Shown here: piece by piece, positions 18,995 through 27,466 of the stretch
Numbering within the stretch: position 1 is the first letter of the stretch
How the letters are laid out: every line of letters starts with the position of its first letter
DNA from: Pirellulaceae bacterium
Lineage (GTDB): Bacteria > Planctomycetota > Planctomycetia > Pirellulales > Pirellulaceae
Length of the DNA: 43,242 bases
Direction of reading: 5' to 3'
Assembly: GCA_016784735.1 (NCBI GenBank)
Contig: JADHUC010000063.1
Span: forward strand, 1-43,242
Notes under the pieces: generated by a model
The model's database searches: none
Seen by the model: the letters and a program-made list of their open reading frames with translations, nothing else
Told to the model about the DNA's origin: nothing
Program-made: the position numbers and the translations under genes

Positions 18995-19010
18995 TGCAAC
19001 TTTGATGCCG
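18995..19010 (-). promoter_or_regulatory. Sigma-54 promoter of the BON-rnk operon
   Basis: On the minus strand: CGGCATCAAAGTTGCA, with GG and GC separated by exactly 10 bases. Only the first -24 base departs from TGGCA...TTGCA. Predicted transcription starts about 72 bases before the BON start codon. Confidence 0.8.
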
Positions 19011-19012
19011 GT

Positions 19013-19144
19013 GCGTCAAAGACGCGTCAGAGTGGTTCGTCTACGACGAAACGGATCACCATGCCAATTGCACCTCTCTGCTTACGGTGCGAGCGACGCA
19101 CGGGTGACTTCACCAAGTGACAGTGTCGCCGATTGTTGTCACTT
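19013..19144. promoter_or_regulatory. Cluster of dyads upstream of the BON operon promoter
   Basis: Four inverted repeats lie just upstream of the sigma-54 promoter: GCGTC-AAA-GACGC (19013-19025), TTCGTC-TAC-GACGAA (19036-19050), GTGCG-AGCGA-CGCAC (19087-19101) and AAGTGACA-N14-TGTCACTT (19115-19144). This is the expected place for activator (enhancer) binding sites. The 313-base gap holds no gene. Confidence 0.6.
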
Positions 19145-19225
19145 CGGTCGATGCGGGCGTAAGCGACCGTTACCCATTTCAGCGTGCTTCAGGTTGACGA
19201 GACACCTGGGGTACACGAGCACTGC

Positions 19226-20614
19226 TCACTCCCGATAGTCGGCGGCAGCAATTCCGTGCTTCTTCAATAGCTTGTGCATTCCCTGCCGCGACATCCCAGC
19301 TTGCCGCGCGGCGTGCGAGACGTTGCCGCAATGCTTCACTAGCAGGGAGGTGAGGTAGCTTCGTTCGGCATCATCCAATGCTTCGTAACGCGATGACGTA
19401 ACTTGCATGCCCTTCAGGGCATGTCTCGCCTCGCGAATTGACGGTGGAAGGTCGGAAACTTCGACCTGGGTGGAACGGGCAAGGACCAGCGACCTTTCGA
19501 CCACATTGCGGAGTTCGCGGATATTGCCTGGCCAGGTGTAACGCTGCAAGCACGACGTGGCCTCATCCGAGACATCCTGGACATGGGAGCCGCGGGGCCG
19601 CAACTGGTTGACAAAATGCCGAGTGAGAAGGAGCACGTCATCGCCTCGGCTCCGCAGCGGTGGCAGTTCGATGTGGATCACGCCGAGGCGGTAAAACAAG
19701 TCTCGACGGAATCGACCGGTGTTGACTTCCAGTTCCAGATCGCGATTCGTGGCGCAAATAAAACGAGTGTCGACCTGGACGGATGTGTGTTCACCAACGG
19801 GAGTAAATGTCTGTTCTTGAACAACACGGAGCAACTTGGCCTGAAGCGTCGCCGGCAATTCCCCGATTTCGTCGAAGAAAGCCGTGCCTTGGTTGCACTG
19901 AGTCAGCAGCCCCGCTTGATCCCTGACGGCTCCTGTAAACGAGCCCTTCACGTGTCCAAACAGTACCGATTCGAACAGCGTCTCTGGGACGGCAGTGCAG
20001 TCGATGACTTGAAACTTATGACTGGCTCTGCCGCTATGCTGGTGAATGGTCCGAGCGACCACTTCCTTGCCTGTGCCACTCTCGCCGGTGAGCAGGACAT
20101 TCGTGTCCGTTCCGGCCACACGGTCGATGATGTCGAATAATTCGAGCATCTGGGGGCTGTCGCCAATGATTTCCGGGAACTGCCTCGCCAGGGTGCGTCT
20201 CTCCGCGTCACTACGTTCCATGGGGGGCGGGCGGTCCGATTGCTGTGCCAGCGCGCGACGCACACTGGAAAGCAAATCGTCGTACTTAACGGGCTTCAAC
20301 AGGTAATCGGCGATTCCCAGTCGAATACTTTCGATCGCCGTGGGCAGTGACGGAACTCCTGTGATCACGATCAATGGAATGCGTGGCCAGTTTTGCCGCC
20401 CCTGCTGCAGGAGTTCAAGCTGTAGATTACCCGGCATGTTCAGGTCGGATAGCACGAGATCGAACGTGTCTCGTGATAACGCCGCGAGGGCCGCGTCAGC
20501 ATCTGGTACGCACTCGCATTCGTAGCCCGATTTGCGCAGGAGGTCACCGGTCGTCCTCAGATAGAGAGGCTCGTCGTCAGCGATCAGAATCCTGGCTCTT
20601 AGATTGTCACTCAT
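19226..20614 (-). CDS. NtrC-family sigma-54 response regulator
   Basis: 462 residues from [15 protein letters not shown]. The receiver has Asp57 in [10 protein letters not shown]. The AAA+ domain has GESGTGKEV, a GSFTGA sigma-54 contact loop, FFDEIGELP and [10 protein letters not shown], followed by a Fis-like helix-turn-helix ([20 protein letters not shown]). The start overlaps the kinase stop by 8 bases (ATGAGTGA), showing translational coupling; an ATG two codons upstream is the alternative. It is the last gene of an rnk-kinase-regulator operon that itself has a sigma-54 promoter at 22372, so it probably activates its own operon and neighbouring ones. Confidence 0.97.
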   Translation of the reverse strand: MSDNLRARILIADDEPLYLRTTGDLLRKSGYECECVPDADAALAALSRDTFDLVLSDLNMPGNLQLELLQQGRQNWPRIPLIVITGVPSLPTAIESIRLGIADYLLKPVKYDDLLSSVRRALAQQSDRPPPMERSDAERRTLARQFPEIIGDSPQMLELFDIIDRVAGTDTNVLLTGESGTGKEVVARTIHQHSGRASHKFQVIDCTAVPETLFESVLFGHVKGSFTGAVRDQAGLLTQCNQGTAFFDEIGELPATLQAKLLRVVQEQTFTPVGEHTSVQVDTRFICATNRDLELEVNTGRFRRDLFYRLGVIHIELPPLRSRGDDVLLLTRHFVNQLRPRGSHVQDVSDEATSCLQRYTWPGNIRELRNVVERSLVLARSTQVEVSDLPPSIREARHALKGMQVTSSRYEALDDAERSYLTSLLVKHCGNVSHAARQAGMSRQGMHKLLKKHGIAAADYRE

Positions 20615-21839
20615 TGGCATTGCCAAAAGACGGCTCGACCTTGAGGGGAAATACGGCGGTGAATTGGCTGCCTCGGCCCACACTGCTGGCAACGTCGATG
20701 CAACCACCCATCGCTTCGATCAGACTTTGCGAAACAGACAACCCCAGTCCCATGCCCGTTTTGGGTACACCGCTCTTGGTACTGAAGAACGGATCAAAAA
20801 TATGCGGCACCACGTCATCCGCGATACCCGCGCCACGATCGGAAATAGTGACCAAGACTTGGTCATCACTTTGTTCAGTGCAGATGGCTACCGTCTCGCC
20901 CGGAGGGGAAGCTTGAATTGCATTGCGAATCAGGTTGTAAAGGATCTGCTTGACCTCGCCTTCGGGCAACAAGACTTGCGTCGAGTCATCACGTGCTTTC
21001 GTGCTGAGCGTGACCTGCTGCTTGCGAGCTACACCGTCCAGCAGATACACTGTTTCTGCGATGGTCCGTTCGATCTCAAATTCGTTCGGCCGCTGCGGGG
21101 CTCGTCGATACAACTGGTACATTTGATGAATGATGGAACTAATCCGTTCGATCTCTCGATCAATGAGTTCCAACAGTTCAAAGTGTTCATCATCTGGCGA
21201 CAGATCAGCCTTGATTAACTCGAATGCATTGCGTATTCCGGCTAGCGGGTTGTTCACCTCGTGGGCGACGCCCGCAGCGAGTTGCCCGAGAGCCGCAAGT
21301 TTCTCCATTTGCCGCCGGTGTCGTTCCAGGTGTTGAATGCGTGCCGTTCGTTCTTGCACGAGCTGCTCAAGGTGCTCCGCATGAAGCCGGATCTCGTCAC
21401 GCAGATTGCGACGTTCGGTGATGTCGCGGACGCTCGTGCGAAACCCGAGATGGGTTCCTGCATCGTCGTACATGGGCTGCCACGCGACCGCCATCCAGCG
21501 CGTCTCGCCATTGCGATGGATGGACTGAAACTCCATGTCGTTGCACGAATTACCGGCCTTGGCATCTTCGAACATCTTGGCGATCCGCCCGCGATCCTCC
21601 GGGGATGTCATACGGAGTGGATAATCTACCATCGCGAGGCATTCTTCTACCGTGTAGCCGGTGACTCGTTCCACGGCAGGGTTTACCCAGACGAGCCGGC
21701 CGTCCGGCGCGTGCCAGCTTTCCCAGTCGTAGGTACAGTTCGCGACTGCGCGAAAACTGGCGTCACTGATGCCCCCGGCGCGATGCGCATCGTCGGAATC
21801 AACTGGTGGGATCTTCGAATTATCGAAACGTGCTAGCAC
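20607..21839 (-). CDS. PAS-domain sensor histidine kinase, cytoplasmic
   Basis: About 410 residues from a GTG at 21839, 41 bases after the rnk stop. The frame is open to an ATG at 21965, but that would lie inside rnk. A PAS domain spans about residues 27-143 ([17 protein letters not shown] through VRDITER). A coiled coil and HisKA follow with His193 in VAHEVNNPL, then an ATPase domain with [15 protein letters not shown] and TGMGLGLSV. No membrane segment is visible, so it senses an internal signal. An NCTYDWESW motif opens the PAS domain. The partner is the overlapping activator gene. Confidence 0.94.
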   Translation of the reverse strand: MLARFDNSKIPPVDSDDAHRAGGISDASFRAVANCTYDWESWHAPDGRLVWVNPAVERVTGYTVEECLAMVDYPLRMTSPEDRGRIAKMFEDAKAGNSCNDMEFQSIHRNGETRWMAVAWQPMYDDAGTHLGFRTSVRDITERRNLRDEIRLHAEHLEQLVQERTARIQHLERHRRQMEKLAALGQLAAGVAHEVNNPLAGIRNAFELIKADLSPDDEHFELLELIDREIERISSIIHQMYQLYRRAPQRPNEFEIERTIAETVYLLDGVARKQQVTLSTKARDDSTQVLLPEGEVKQILYNLIRNAIQASPPGETVAICTEQSDDQVLVTISDRGAGIADDVVPHIFDPFFSTKSGVPKTGMGLGLSVSQSLIEAMGGCIDVASSVGRGSQFTAVFPLKVEPSFGNANE

Positions 21840-21880
21840 GGAATTTCGTCCAAGGGCGCAAGAACAGCAATGGATGGCAA

Positions 21881-22297
21881 TCACAAGTGGAACTCGCCCA
21901 TTTGTTCTGGCTGGAAGGCGATTTCCGCGATCCGCCAAGGCCCGCGATCCTCCTGCGCCTTCCATTCTACCAAATCGCCCACCTCACAACCAATGAGGCT
22001 GCTGCCCAGCAAATCCAGCACGGAGACGCCATCGTCGACCAGTTCCACGTCGTCCGGATAGACGACCGTGCAAACGATCCGTGCGCCCGACGTCTCGCTG
22101 ACAAGGTGGACGGTCGAATTCATGGTCACCACGTCATCGGGGATCAATTCCGACAGCATTGCTTCAGATTCTTCGAGTTGCGATTCCAGTTCGCCCAGCA
22201 CCCCTGGCGCGGCCACTGCTCGCGCCGCGTCGGACACGAGAAGTCGTCCCAGCCGCCAACGATCAGTTTCCGTCATCAGGTACTGACGGTACTTCAT
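21881..22297 (-). CDS. Rnk/GreA-C-terminal family transcription factor (paralogue 1)
   Basis: 138 residues from MKYRQYLMTE. AGGAG lies 8 bases before this ATG; an ATG two codons upstream (22303) is too close to it. The C-terminal domain (VTMNSTVHLVSETSG, CTVVYPDDVE, LLGSSLIGCEVGD, FQPE) is the GreA/GreB-like fold of Rnk, acting at the RNA polymerase secondary channel. It leads the operon rnk, PAS kinase, sigma-54 activator and is transcribed from the -24/-12 promoter at 22372-22387. Its role next to a kinase pair is inferred to be adjustment of transcription under stress. Confidence 0.94.
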   Translation of the reverse strand: MKYRQYLMTETDRWRLGRLLVSDAARAVAAPGVLGELESQLEESEAMLSELIPDDVVTMNSTVHLVSETSGARIVCTVVYPDDVELVDDGVSVLDLLGSSLIGCEVGDLVEWKAQEDRGPWRIAEIAFQPEQMGEFHL

Positions 22298-22371
22298 CGG
22301 CATAACTCCTTTCTTCCTTTTCCGACCGCTGATAACTCGCACGAAACGTACAAGGTCGTCCCAGGAGTAGT

Positions 22372-22387
22372 CGCTAAACTCGTGCCA
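22372..22387 (-). promoter_or_regulatory. Sigma-54 promoter of the rnk-kinase-activator operon
   Basis: Minus strand TGGCACGAGTTTAGCG: a perfect -24 half (TGGCACG) and a -12 half TAGC, with GG and GC 10 bases apart. It lies 75-90 bases before the rnk start and 54 bases from the nearest of three dyads (22441-22505). Confidence 0.8.
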
Positions 22388-22440
22388 TTCCTTTCAACGC
22401 GACATTCTCTTGGTTTGCGGGGGGAATCACGCTTCATTAT

Positions 22441-22505
22441 CTGTCGCCTGGCGGCGACAGTGTCAATCCATATTGACAGTCTGCGGCTTGCGTCGCCAGA
22501 CGCAA
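22441..22505. promoter_or_regulatory. Three 7-4-7 dyads, probable shared activator sites
   Basis: Three perfect inverted repeats, each with 7- or 8-base arms and a 4-base spacer: CTGTCGCC-TGGC-GGCGACAG (22441-22460), TGTCAAT-CCAT-ATTGACA (22461-22478) and TTGCGTC-GCCA-GACGCAA (22488-22505). They lie between divergent sigma-54 promoters, about 55-120 bases from the minus-strand one and 115-180 from the plus-strand one. This is typical enhancer placement for NtrC-type activators. Confidence 0.75.
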
Positions 22506-22528
22506 CATCGGTGCAAATTGAAGGGAGT

Positions 22529-22545
22529 GCTCGCTGAAGGCGAGC
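22529..22545. promoter_or_regulatory. Additional dyad upstream of the plus-strand promoter
   Basis: Perfect 6-bp arms GCTCGC/GCGAGC with a 5-base spacer, 75 bases upstream of the sigma-54 promoter at 22620. It may be an activator site. The rest of 22298-23013 holds no intact gene. Confidence 0.4.
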
Positions 22546-22611
22546 GAGTGCAATTGGACTACCTCAACGAAGTCACGCTGGCAGATGTTGCGCCGTTAAG
22601 GCGCCAATTCA

Positions 22612-22670
22612 TCGGCAATTGGCACAGGTCTTGCAGGCAGATCGTCGCGTGGGCGACCGAGTGCATGTCG
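22612..22670 (+). repeat. Duplicated sigma-54 promoter and leader, copy A
   Basis: 59 bases matching 27602-27660 with 3 mismatches. Weaker similarity continues to an ATG at 22711, the position of the dksA-like start in the other copy. Here that frame stops after four codons. Confidence 0.9.
22620..22635 (+). promoter_or_regulatory. Sigma-54 promoter, orphan copy
   Basis: TGGCACAGGTCTTGCA matches the -24/-12 consensus with correct 10-base GG-GC spacing. It is identical to the promoter of the dksA-like gene. The nearest intact gene downstream is the transglutaminase-like gene at 23014, about 370 bases past the predicted start site. Confidence 0.8.
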
Positions 22671-22818
22671 CAAAGGGGATCGTGGTGCTTGCGTTGAGCC
22701 GTAAGAGAAATGAATAGATCGTAATCGATGACAGAATTGTCGTTACGATCCTGCAGATTCGGGGCAAAACGGGAGAGTCGGTATCCAAGCGTCCAAAGAT
22801 ATTCCGGCCCATGATCCA

Positions 22819-22899
22819 ATGAAGTTGATCCTCGCCCTCATTCGGCCCAGTGATATCGAGTCGGTCAGGGCCGCGTCGGTCGAAGTCAAAGTGTTTTGA
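22819..22899 (+). pseudogene. Possible truncated PII-like (GlnB/GlnK) gene start
   Basis: A 26-codon frame, MKLILALIRPSDIESV followed by ten residues and TGA, resembles the first strand and helix of PII signalling proteins (MK.I.AIIKP..L..V..A). It lies downstream of a sigma-54 promoter, as glnK genes often do. No later PII motif is seen and no SD is present, so it is either a remnant or chance similarity. Confidence 0.3.
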
Positions 22900-23013
22900 C
22901 TGACGCTGATGGACTGCCAGTGATTCGGGCGTCAGAAGGCTCAACCAGAGCCTTACCGCAAATGCGGTCTCCGCCCGAATCGGAGACCCTAATTCTGCCT
23001 GAAGGGAGCCCAC

Positions 23014-24273
23014 ATGGGAACATCTGCATTAGTCGTTGCGATCAGCGCCGGTATCGTGGGGGCGTCGATCCCCGACAAAGTCATCGAGAAGCAAAACCAG
23101 GCTTTTCAGCGTTACTGGGGTACGGACTTCGTCTGGAAGTTGGACGAATTGCCCGCCAAGGGCAATGTGCCGAAGTTTCGCATCCCATACTCTGGCTACA
23201 TCTATACGGACCGGGGAGGCGGCACAATCTCGGCAATGCGCAAATACGATCTCGCGTACCACCGTGGCCGGTCCCCCGCAGCATCGTGGGAGCAATGGGA
23301 CACAGGTCCTCAGAGAAACGCCACGCGACGCGTCGGACTTTTTGCATTCGGAGCCAGACGTGTGCCACACTGGTACGGCCACTGCAACGGTTGGACCGCT
23401 GCGGCCATTCGTCATGCGGAACCGACGAAAAGCGTCCGGCGCAACGGAGTGGTGTTCACCCCGGCGGATATCAAAGGCCTGCTTGCCGAAATCTACATGT
23501 ACAACGAGACGTTGAATCTGGCCGGGTCGAGTTACACAATCAATCCGGGCACGTTTCATGCGATGCTCGGAAACTGGCTTGGCCGCGGTGCCCATCCGAT
23601 CGGCATGGAAGCCGACCCGGGTGAAGAGAAGTGGAACTACCCCATCTACGCCTATGCCTGTTCGTCGGCGAAGCATCCGAACAACCAAGTGGAAGTCAAA
23701 ATAAACCTGGCCTACGCCAAGGACTCGGGCGGCGAGTATAACGAGAGCCCCCGCAACCGTCGCATCAAGTACTTCCACTACACGCTGAGTCTGAACCAAG
23801 AAGGCGAAATCACTGGTGGCTACTTCCATCGTGACAGCGCCTTCATTGACCTGCTTTGGATCCCCGTGGATCCCAAACAGGGCGGCCATAAGGACAACGA
23901 GCGTGGTAACCCCTACGTCAACGTAGAAGAGGTGCTGGCGATTTGGCGCGCGTCCGTCGACGAGGACGTGCGCAAGAAGTGGCCGGTTATTGACCTGGCG
24001 TCGGAAGACCAAATTCTCGATGCCAGCGCCATCGAGAGTTTGGTGCCTGTCCAGAGACTGGTGAAGGCTCAAAAGCCGCAGCCGGCCGGCGCCGCCAAAG
24101 AAGGCGATTCCGATGAAGCCGACACGGAGCCGGTTGCCGCCGAGACTGCTGGCGAGCCGGCTTCTGCCGAGACTACCAGCGAGCCAGCCGCCGAAGAAGA
24201 GACTACCGGTAACCGGGGCGCCGCCACGCCGGACGCCGTCGAGCCGGTTGCCGCTGATACCACTGCCGAATAG
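23014..24273 (+). CDS. Transglutaminase-elicitor-like protein
   Basis: 419 residues. AAGGGAG lies 5 bases before the ATG and an in-frame TGA lies just upstream, so the start is fixed. The N-terminus is hydrophobic (MGTSALVVAISAGIVGAS) but lacks basic residues, so it is a weak signal peptide. The core has HWYGHCNGWTAAAI with candidate nucleophile Cys124, as in the transglutaminase-elicitor (TGase_elicitor) family, and later Trp/Tyr/His-rich strands. The last 70 residues are an acidic Ala/Glu/Thr/Pro repeat. Likely role: protein cross-linking or a papain-like fold activity outside the cytoplasm. The family call is from motif recognition only. It may be driven by the upstream sigma-54 promoter. 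Confidence 0.88.
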   Translation: MGTSALVVAISAGIVGASIPDKVIEKQNQAFQRYWGTDFVWKLDELPAKGNVPKFRIPYSGYIYTDRGGGTISAMRKYDLAYHRGRSPAASWEQWDTGPQRNATRRVGLFAFGARRVPHWYGHCNGWTAAAIRHAEPTKSVRRNGVVFTPADIKGLLAEIYMYNETLNLAGSSYTINPGTFHAMLGNWLGRGAHPIGMEADPGEEKWNYPIYAYACSSAKHPNNQVEVKINLAYAKDSGGEYNESPRNRRIKYFHYTLSLNQEGEITGGYFHRDSAFIDLLWIPVDPKQGGHKDNERGNPYVNVEEVLAIWRASVDEDVRKKWPVIDLASEDQILDASAIESLVPVQRLVKAQKPQPAGAAKEGDSDEADTEPVAAETAGEPASAETTSEPAAEEETTGNRGAATPDAVEPVAADTTAE

Positions 24274-24317
24274 GGAGAACCACAGGGCACCGCCTCTCTG
24301 GCCTTCGCAAAGATCTT

Positions 24318-24412
24318 CAAGGTCGGATTCCCGTAGCGCCGGCGCCATCGCCACAAAGCAACGCTTTTTCGAGGCGGCTCACAAGGGGCCCCCTTTTCTG
24401 GATGAAGTCACG
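24318..24412 (+). pseudogene. Fragment of a sigma-54 activator AAA+ domain
   Basis: 24351-24412 matches the region encoding GAIAAKQGLFEAAHRGTLFL in the activator at 16230-17666; 54 of 68 compared bases agree. Translated, it reads GAIATKQRFFEAAHKG then PFLDEV. No Walker A or helix-turn-helix part remains, so it is a relic of a second, related activator gene. Confidence 0.75.
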
Positions 24413-24503
24413 ACCAGAACATACGTGCGCGCGTTCGCACGGTTTGCGAATAGTCCTGGGACGAGGGCTGTTAACGTCCTTCGAAGGGCCGGCGGCCCCC
24501 AAA

Positions 24504-27125
24504 CTAATACTCGGGAGACGGTCGTTTGGAAAGCAAGTCGCCGTCCCCAATGAAAATCGTGGCTTCCTGCCGACCTGTATCGGCCAGCAGCAGAACCAAG
24601 CGATCCGGTCCCACCACGTCCTTCGAGTCGATGATGCGGATCATCTCCTGCCACCGGGTGGCGGCGGGCACCAACTCGCATAGTCGGTTCGGCGCGTCCA
24701 AGAAGAACTGCTCGTTGAGGTAGTTGCGCTGCTGCTCCGGGAAGATCGCCATGTAGAGGATGTTCATCTCGACAAGCTCGTTGAGGAAGTGTGTCCCCAG
24801 AGACACATCCGGTATGAGGTTCTCCCGCATCGTGACAATCTCACACAAGATCGCGATGCGACTGATCTCAGAGAAATGTACCGGAATCCCCAGATCGGGG
24901 CTGGAGGTGCCCCAGCGGCCGGGACCCAATAGCATGATCGTCTCGTTGTCCGCTCCCGGCGCTCGGTTGATACGTCCGAGCAGGCGGGCCACTTCGTACC
25001 GCTGCGACAGCGGCAGACGGCCGTAGAGCGTCGGTACGATATAGATGAGGCGATCCACTGCAGCGAGCCGGCTGGGGCCGATGATCGCGCCCCGGGCCTC
25101 GACGATCCGTTCCGCATCGCCAACTTCAACGGCGGGGAGGGTCATACGTTCAACACCTTGCACCTGGAGCGGCCGACATTGCAGCACGTGAATTTGGTAT
25201 TCCCTCCCGTCCAGAAAGTTCGCCGTAAACTCGATGTCCACTGGGGTTCCGTAGGCTTGCTCCAGCGTCTTTAGCATGTCGCGCATGTTTTGCACGAAAG
25301 GGGTGCTCGACAGCAGTCCGTCGAAGGTCAGCGCATAGTTCGTGCTTCCCTGGCCCGGCAGCACGGCGCGGTCGCGAGAGGCGACCATGTCCAAAGGAAG
25401 GCCGGGGGCCTCCGTTACCAAATCCAGGAAGTGCCCCGACTCGAAGCGGTTCGCGGCCAAATCCAGGTAATCGACTCGGCGCTGGGAGTATTCGCACACT
25501 TCATCGAAGGTGCTCTCCGGGCGGCGCGAAGGGGCGTTGAGCGCCACGAGCCGCGTGTGGTCATCGTCGGCCCGGTCGACGGCACGGGTGCCCAGCCCGA
25601 AGACAATTCGCACGACGCCCGCGCGAGGAGCGATCTCCTTGTGCCAGACGTAGGGATTGAAGGAGAAGCCGACCCCGGCGATCTGCGGCAAAAACTTGTC
25701 CCCGTACCTGGCACCCGAGACTCGCATCACGAGCAGGGCCATCTGCTCGTCGCGATCCAGAAGTCCGCGCGACATGCGATACCGCAGTGCCTTTTCACTC
25801 ATTGTGCTTGCATAAACCTGGCGCACGGTGTCTAGCAGGGACTCGAAACGCTGCTCCCGCGTCCCTTGATTTGCGCAGAAGACGCTGTCGTACTTTCCGG
25901 CGAAGGCATTGCCGTAGGCGTCCTCCAGCAAGGAACTCGATCGCACGATGTAGGGCGACTCGCCAAAGTAGTCCAGCATCGCCAGGAACTGGTCCATCGT
26001 GTAATCGGGGAATCGTCCCTGGAGAATCTGCTCCCGCGCTTCCTCCAAGCCTTCAAGGGCCGTGTCCGGGGATGGCCCCTTCTGCCGAATCCACCAGAGT
26101 CCATTACGGATGAGGAACGTATAAAAAACGTCGCAGCCGATGTAGAACGAATCGTGGGCCTCCAGCAGCTTGTAAAGCCGCGGGGCATCGCGTTTGAGGA
26201 TGGCGCGGGCCAGGAGCATGCCCAGCGCCTTGCCGCCGATGAGGCCGATGCCGAGCATGCGGTCCCGGATCTCTAGGATGTCGGCGAGGCTGAGGTATTG
26301 GTAGACGAGCCGCAACATGGCCTCGTCTCGCGACAAGACCATCCCGCTGAGACGTTCGAAAACCTCCTTTTCCTCCGCAGGAGAGCAACGGCCGGCGCGG
26401 GCCTCGTCAAAAGTGTGCTGCGCCTCATCGAAGATCCGCCGCCAGAAGCCCAACCGTGTGTCGGCCCGTAGACCGGGCCATTGGCTGGAGGCGAGCGCCT
26501 CCGACAGGGGCACGCTGCTGGTGATCGGTTGGAACTCTTCGTCTTGCCAAACGTGAACCGTGTTCATCAAAGACGGCGACCGATGTTGGACCTTGATCGG
26601 CCGCACGTACATCCTGCCGTTGTGCTGGAACACGTCCAGCAGGAACTGCGTCGTCTCCTTGATCGGATTCAATGCGAAGGACGCATGGTGGTTCCGCAGG
26701 ATACCGAAGTACGTCACCGTCTCCAAATCGCACAGCCGAGGGCAGGTGAGCAGAAAGAAGTTCCCTAGCATCTGGTCGGCCAACCATAGTGACGACAACT
26801 CCGATAGACAGTCGAACACGTAGATGGCATGCCTGCCGGCGTTATCGATCACCTGGTGGACGTGCGTGACGAAACTCTCAAAGCCCAGTCGGGGATCGAG
26901 GGCGTGGATCTCGGCTCCGAAACCGTCGGGGATCAGTTTTTCGTGGGAAGCGAACCGAAAGTAAATCAGCCGGCGGCTCGCCTCCCGCGCAGCCCTCGCG
27001 TACGGCAAGACCAGCGTCTGATAGTCCGCCACTGTGTCGACCTGCCAGACGATGTTGTCGCCGGGCATGACGTCCCGGAGTACTTTGTCCAAGCCAGGTA
27101 AGCCAGTCGTGACGTCTGCGCACAT
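24504..27125 (-). CDS. PEP/pyruvate-binding domain protein with degenerate KaiC-like N-terminus
   Basis: 873 residues from MCADVTTGLPGLDKVL. The first 220 residues follow the KaiC/RecA pattern (TGLPGLDKVL, then a YVFDCLSELS Walker-B-like strand) but lack a Walker A loop. Residues about 340-650 are the ATP-binding domain of PEP synthase/PPDK type (SPYIVRSSSLLEDAYGNAFA, DIEF..., HVLQCRPLQ). No phosphohistidine or PEP-binding barrel domain follows; instead there is a C-terminal region with LLGPGRWGTSSPDLG. It is therefore not a complete PEP synthase. The sigma-54 promoter at 27183-27198 overlaps a possible earlier ATG at 27191, which excludes that start. Confidence 0.93.
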   Translation of the reverse strand: MCADVTTGLPGLDKVLRDVMPGDNIVWQVDTVADYQTLVLPYARAAREASRRLIYFRFASHEKLIPDGFGAEIHALDPRLGFESFVTHVHQVIDNAGRHAIYVFDCLSELSSLWLADQMLGNFFLLTCPRLCDLETVTYFGILRNHHASFALNPIKETTQFLLDVFQHNGRMYVRPIKVQHRSPSLMNTVHVWQDEEFQPITSSVPLSEALASSQWPGLRADTRLGFWRRIFDEAQHTFDEARAGRCSPAEEKEVFERLSGMVLSRDEAMLRLVYQYLSLADILEIRDRMLGIGLIGGKALGMLLARAILKRDAPRLYKLLEAHDSFYIGCDVFYTFLIRNGLWWIRQKGPSPDTALEGLEEAREQILQGRFPDYTMDQFLAMLDYFGESPYIVRSSSLLEDAYGNAFAGKYDSVFCANQGTREQRFESLLDTVRQVYASTMSEKALRYRMSRGLLDRDEQMALLVMRVSGARYGDKFLPQIAGVGFSFNPYVWHKEIAPRAGVVRIVFGLGTRAVDRADDDHTRLVALNAPSRRPESTFDEVCEYSQRRVDYLDLAANRFESGHFLDLVTEAPGLPLDMVASRDRAVLPGQGSTNYALTFDGLLSSTPFVQNMRDMLKTLEQAYGTPVDIEFTANFLDGREYQIHVLQCRPLQVQGVERMTLPAVEVGDAERIVEARGAIIGPSRLAAVDRLIYIVPTLYGRLPLSQRYEVARLLGRINRAPGADNETIMLLGPGRWGTSSPDLGIPVHFSEISRIAILCEIVTMRENLIPDVSLGTHFLNELVEMNILYMAIFPEQQRNYLNEQFFLDAPNRLCELVPAATRWQEMIRIIDSKDVVGPDRLVLLLADTGRQEATIFIGDGDLLSKRPSPEY

Positions 27126-27182
27126 GACTGTCTGTCTCCGCCAACCAGTCGTACTCACCGCCGGAAGTTGTGTGATCTGCCG

Positions 27183-27198
27183 GGCAACCAATAAGCCA
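27183..27198 (-). promoter_or_regulatory. Sigma-54 promoter of the PEP-binding gene
   Basis: Minus strand TGGCTTATTGGTTGCC: TGGC and TTGC with exact spacing. The start site is predicted near 27172, about 47 bases before the chosen ATG. Confidence 0.75.
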
Positions 27199-27332
27199 TT
27201 CTACTGGCTGCGTCGGCCCACCGGAACCGTCTGCTCGGACGCTCAAGGTTCGGTAGCTAGCTGTTGGGGGCAAGCTCTCCTCCTTTCCGATCGAGACGCG
27301 CCGGAACTGAGCCGACGCGAGCGGCAGGTGAT

Positions 27333-27466
27333 GGTTAACTCCCGCGTCAGACTAGCAGAACCAGTCACCGCTCCTGATCTGCTCGTGGAAGTCCCGACTG
27401 CGGCACGCCAACTCACGACCGTAGCGCGTCAAGATACAGTGTAACACTGGACCATACACTAGACCC
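27333..27466 (+). repeat. Direct repeat copy B
   Basis: 134 bases matching 17644-17777 at about 94%. Copy B begins with the former last codons and stop of an activator gene but has no activator gene before it. It contains the perfect dyad CAGTG-TAA-CACTG (27437-27449). It lies between the divergent sigma-54 promoters of the PEP-binding and dksA-like genes. Confidence 0.9.

Noticed and set aside
23029..24354. Long minus-strand frame (441 codons) opposite the transglutaminase-like gene
   Set aside because: No SD or domain; the plus strand has a fixed start, SD and a recognised motif.
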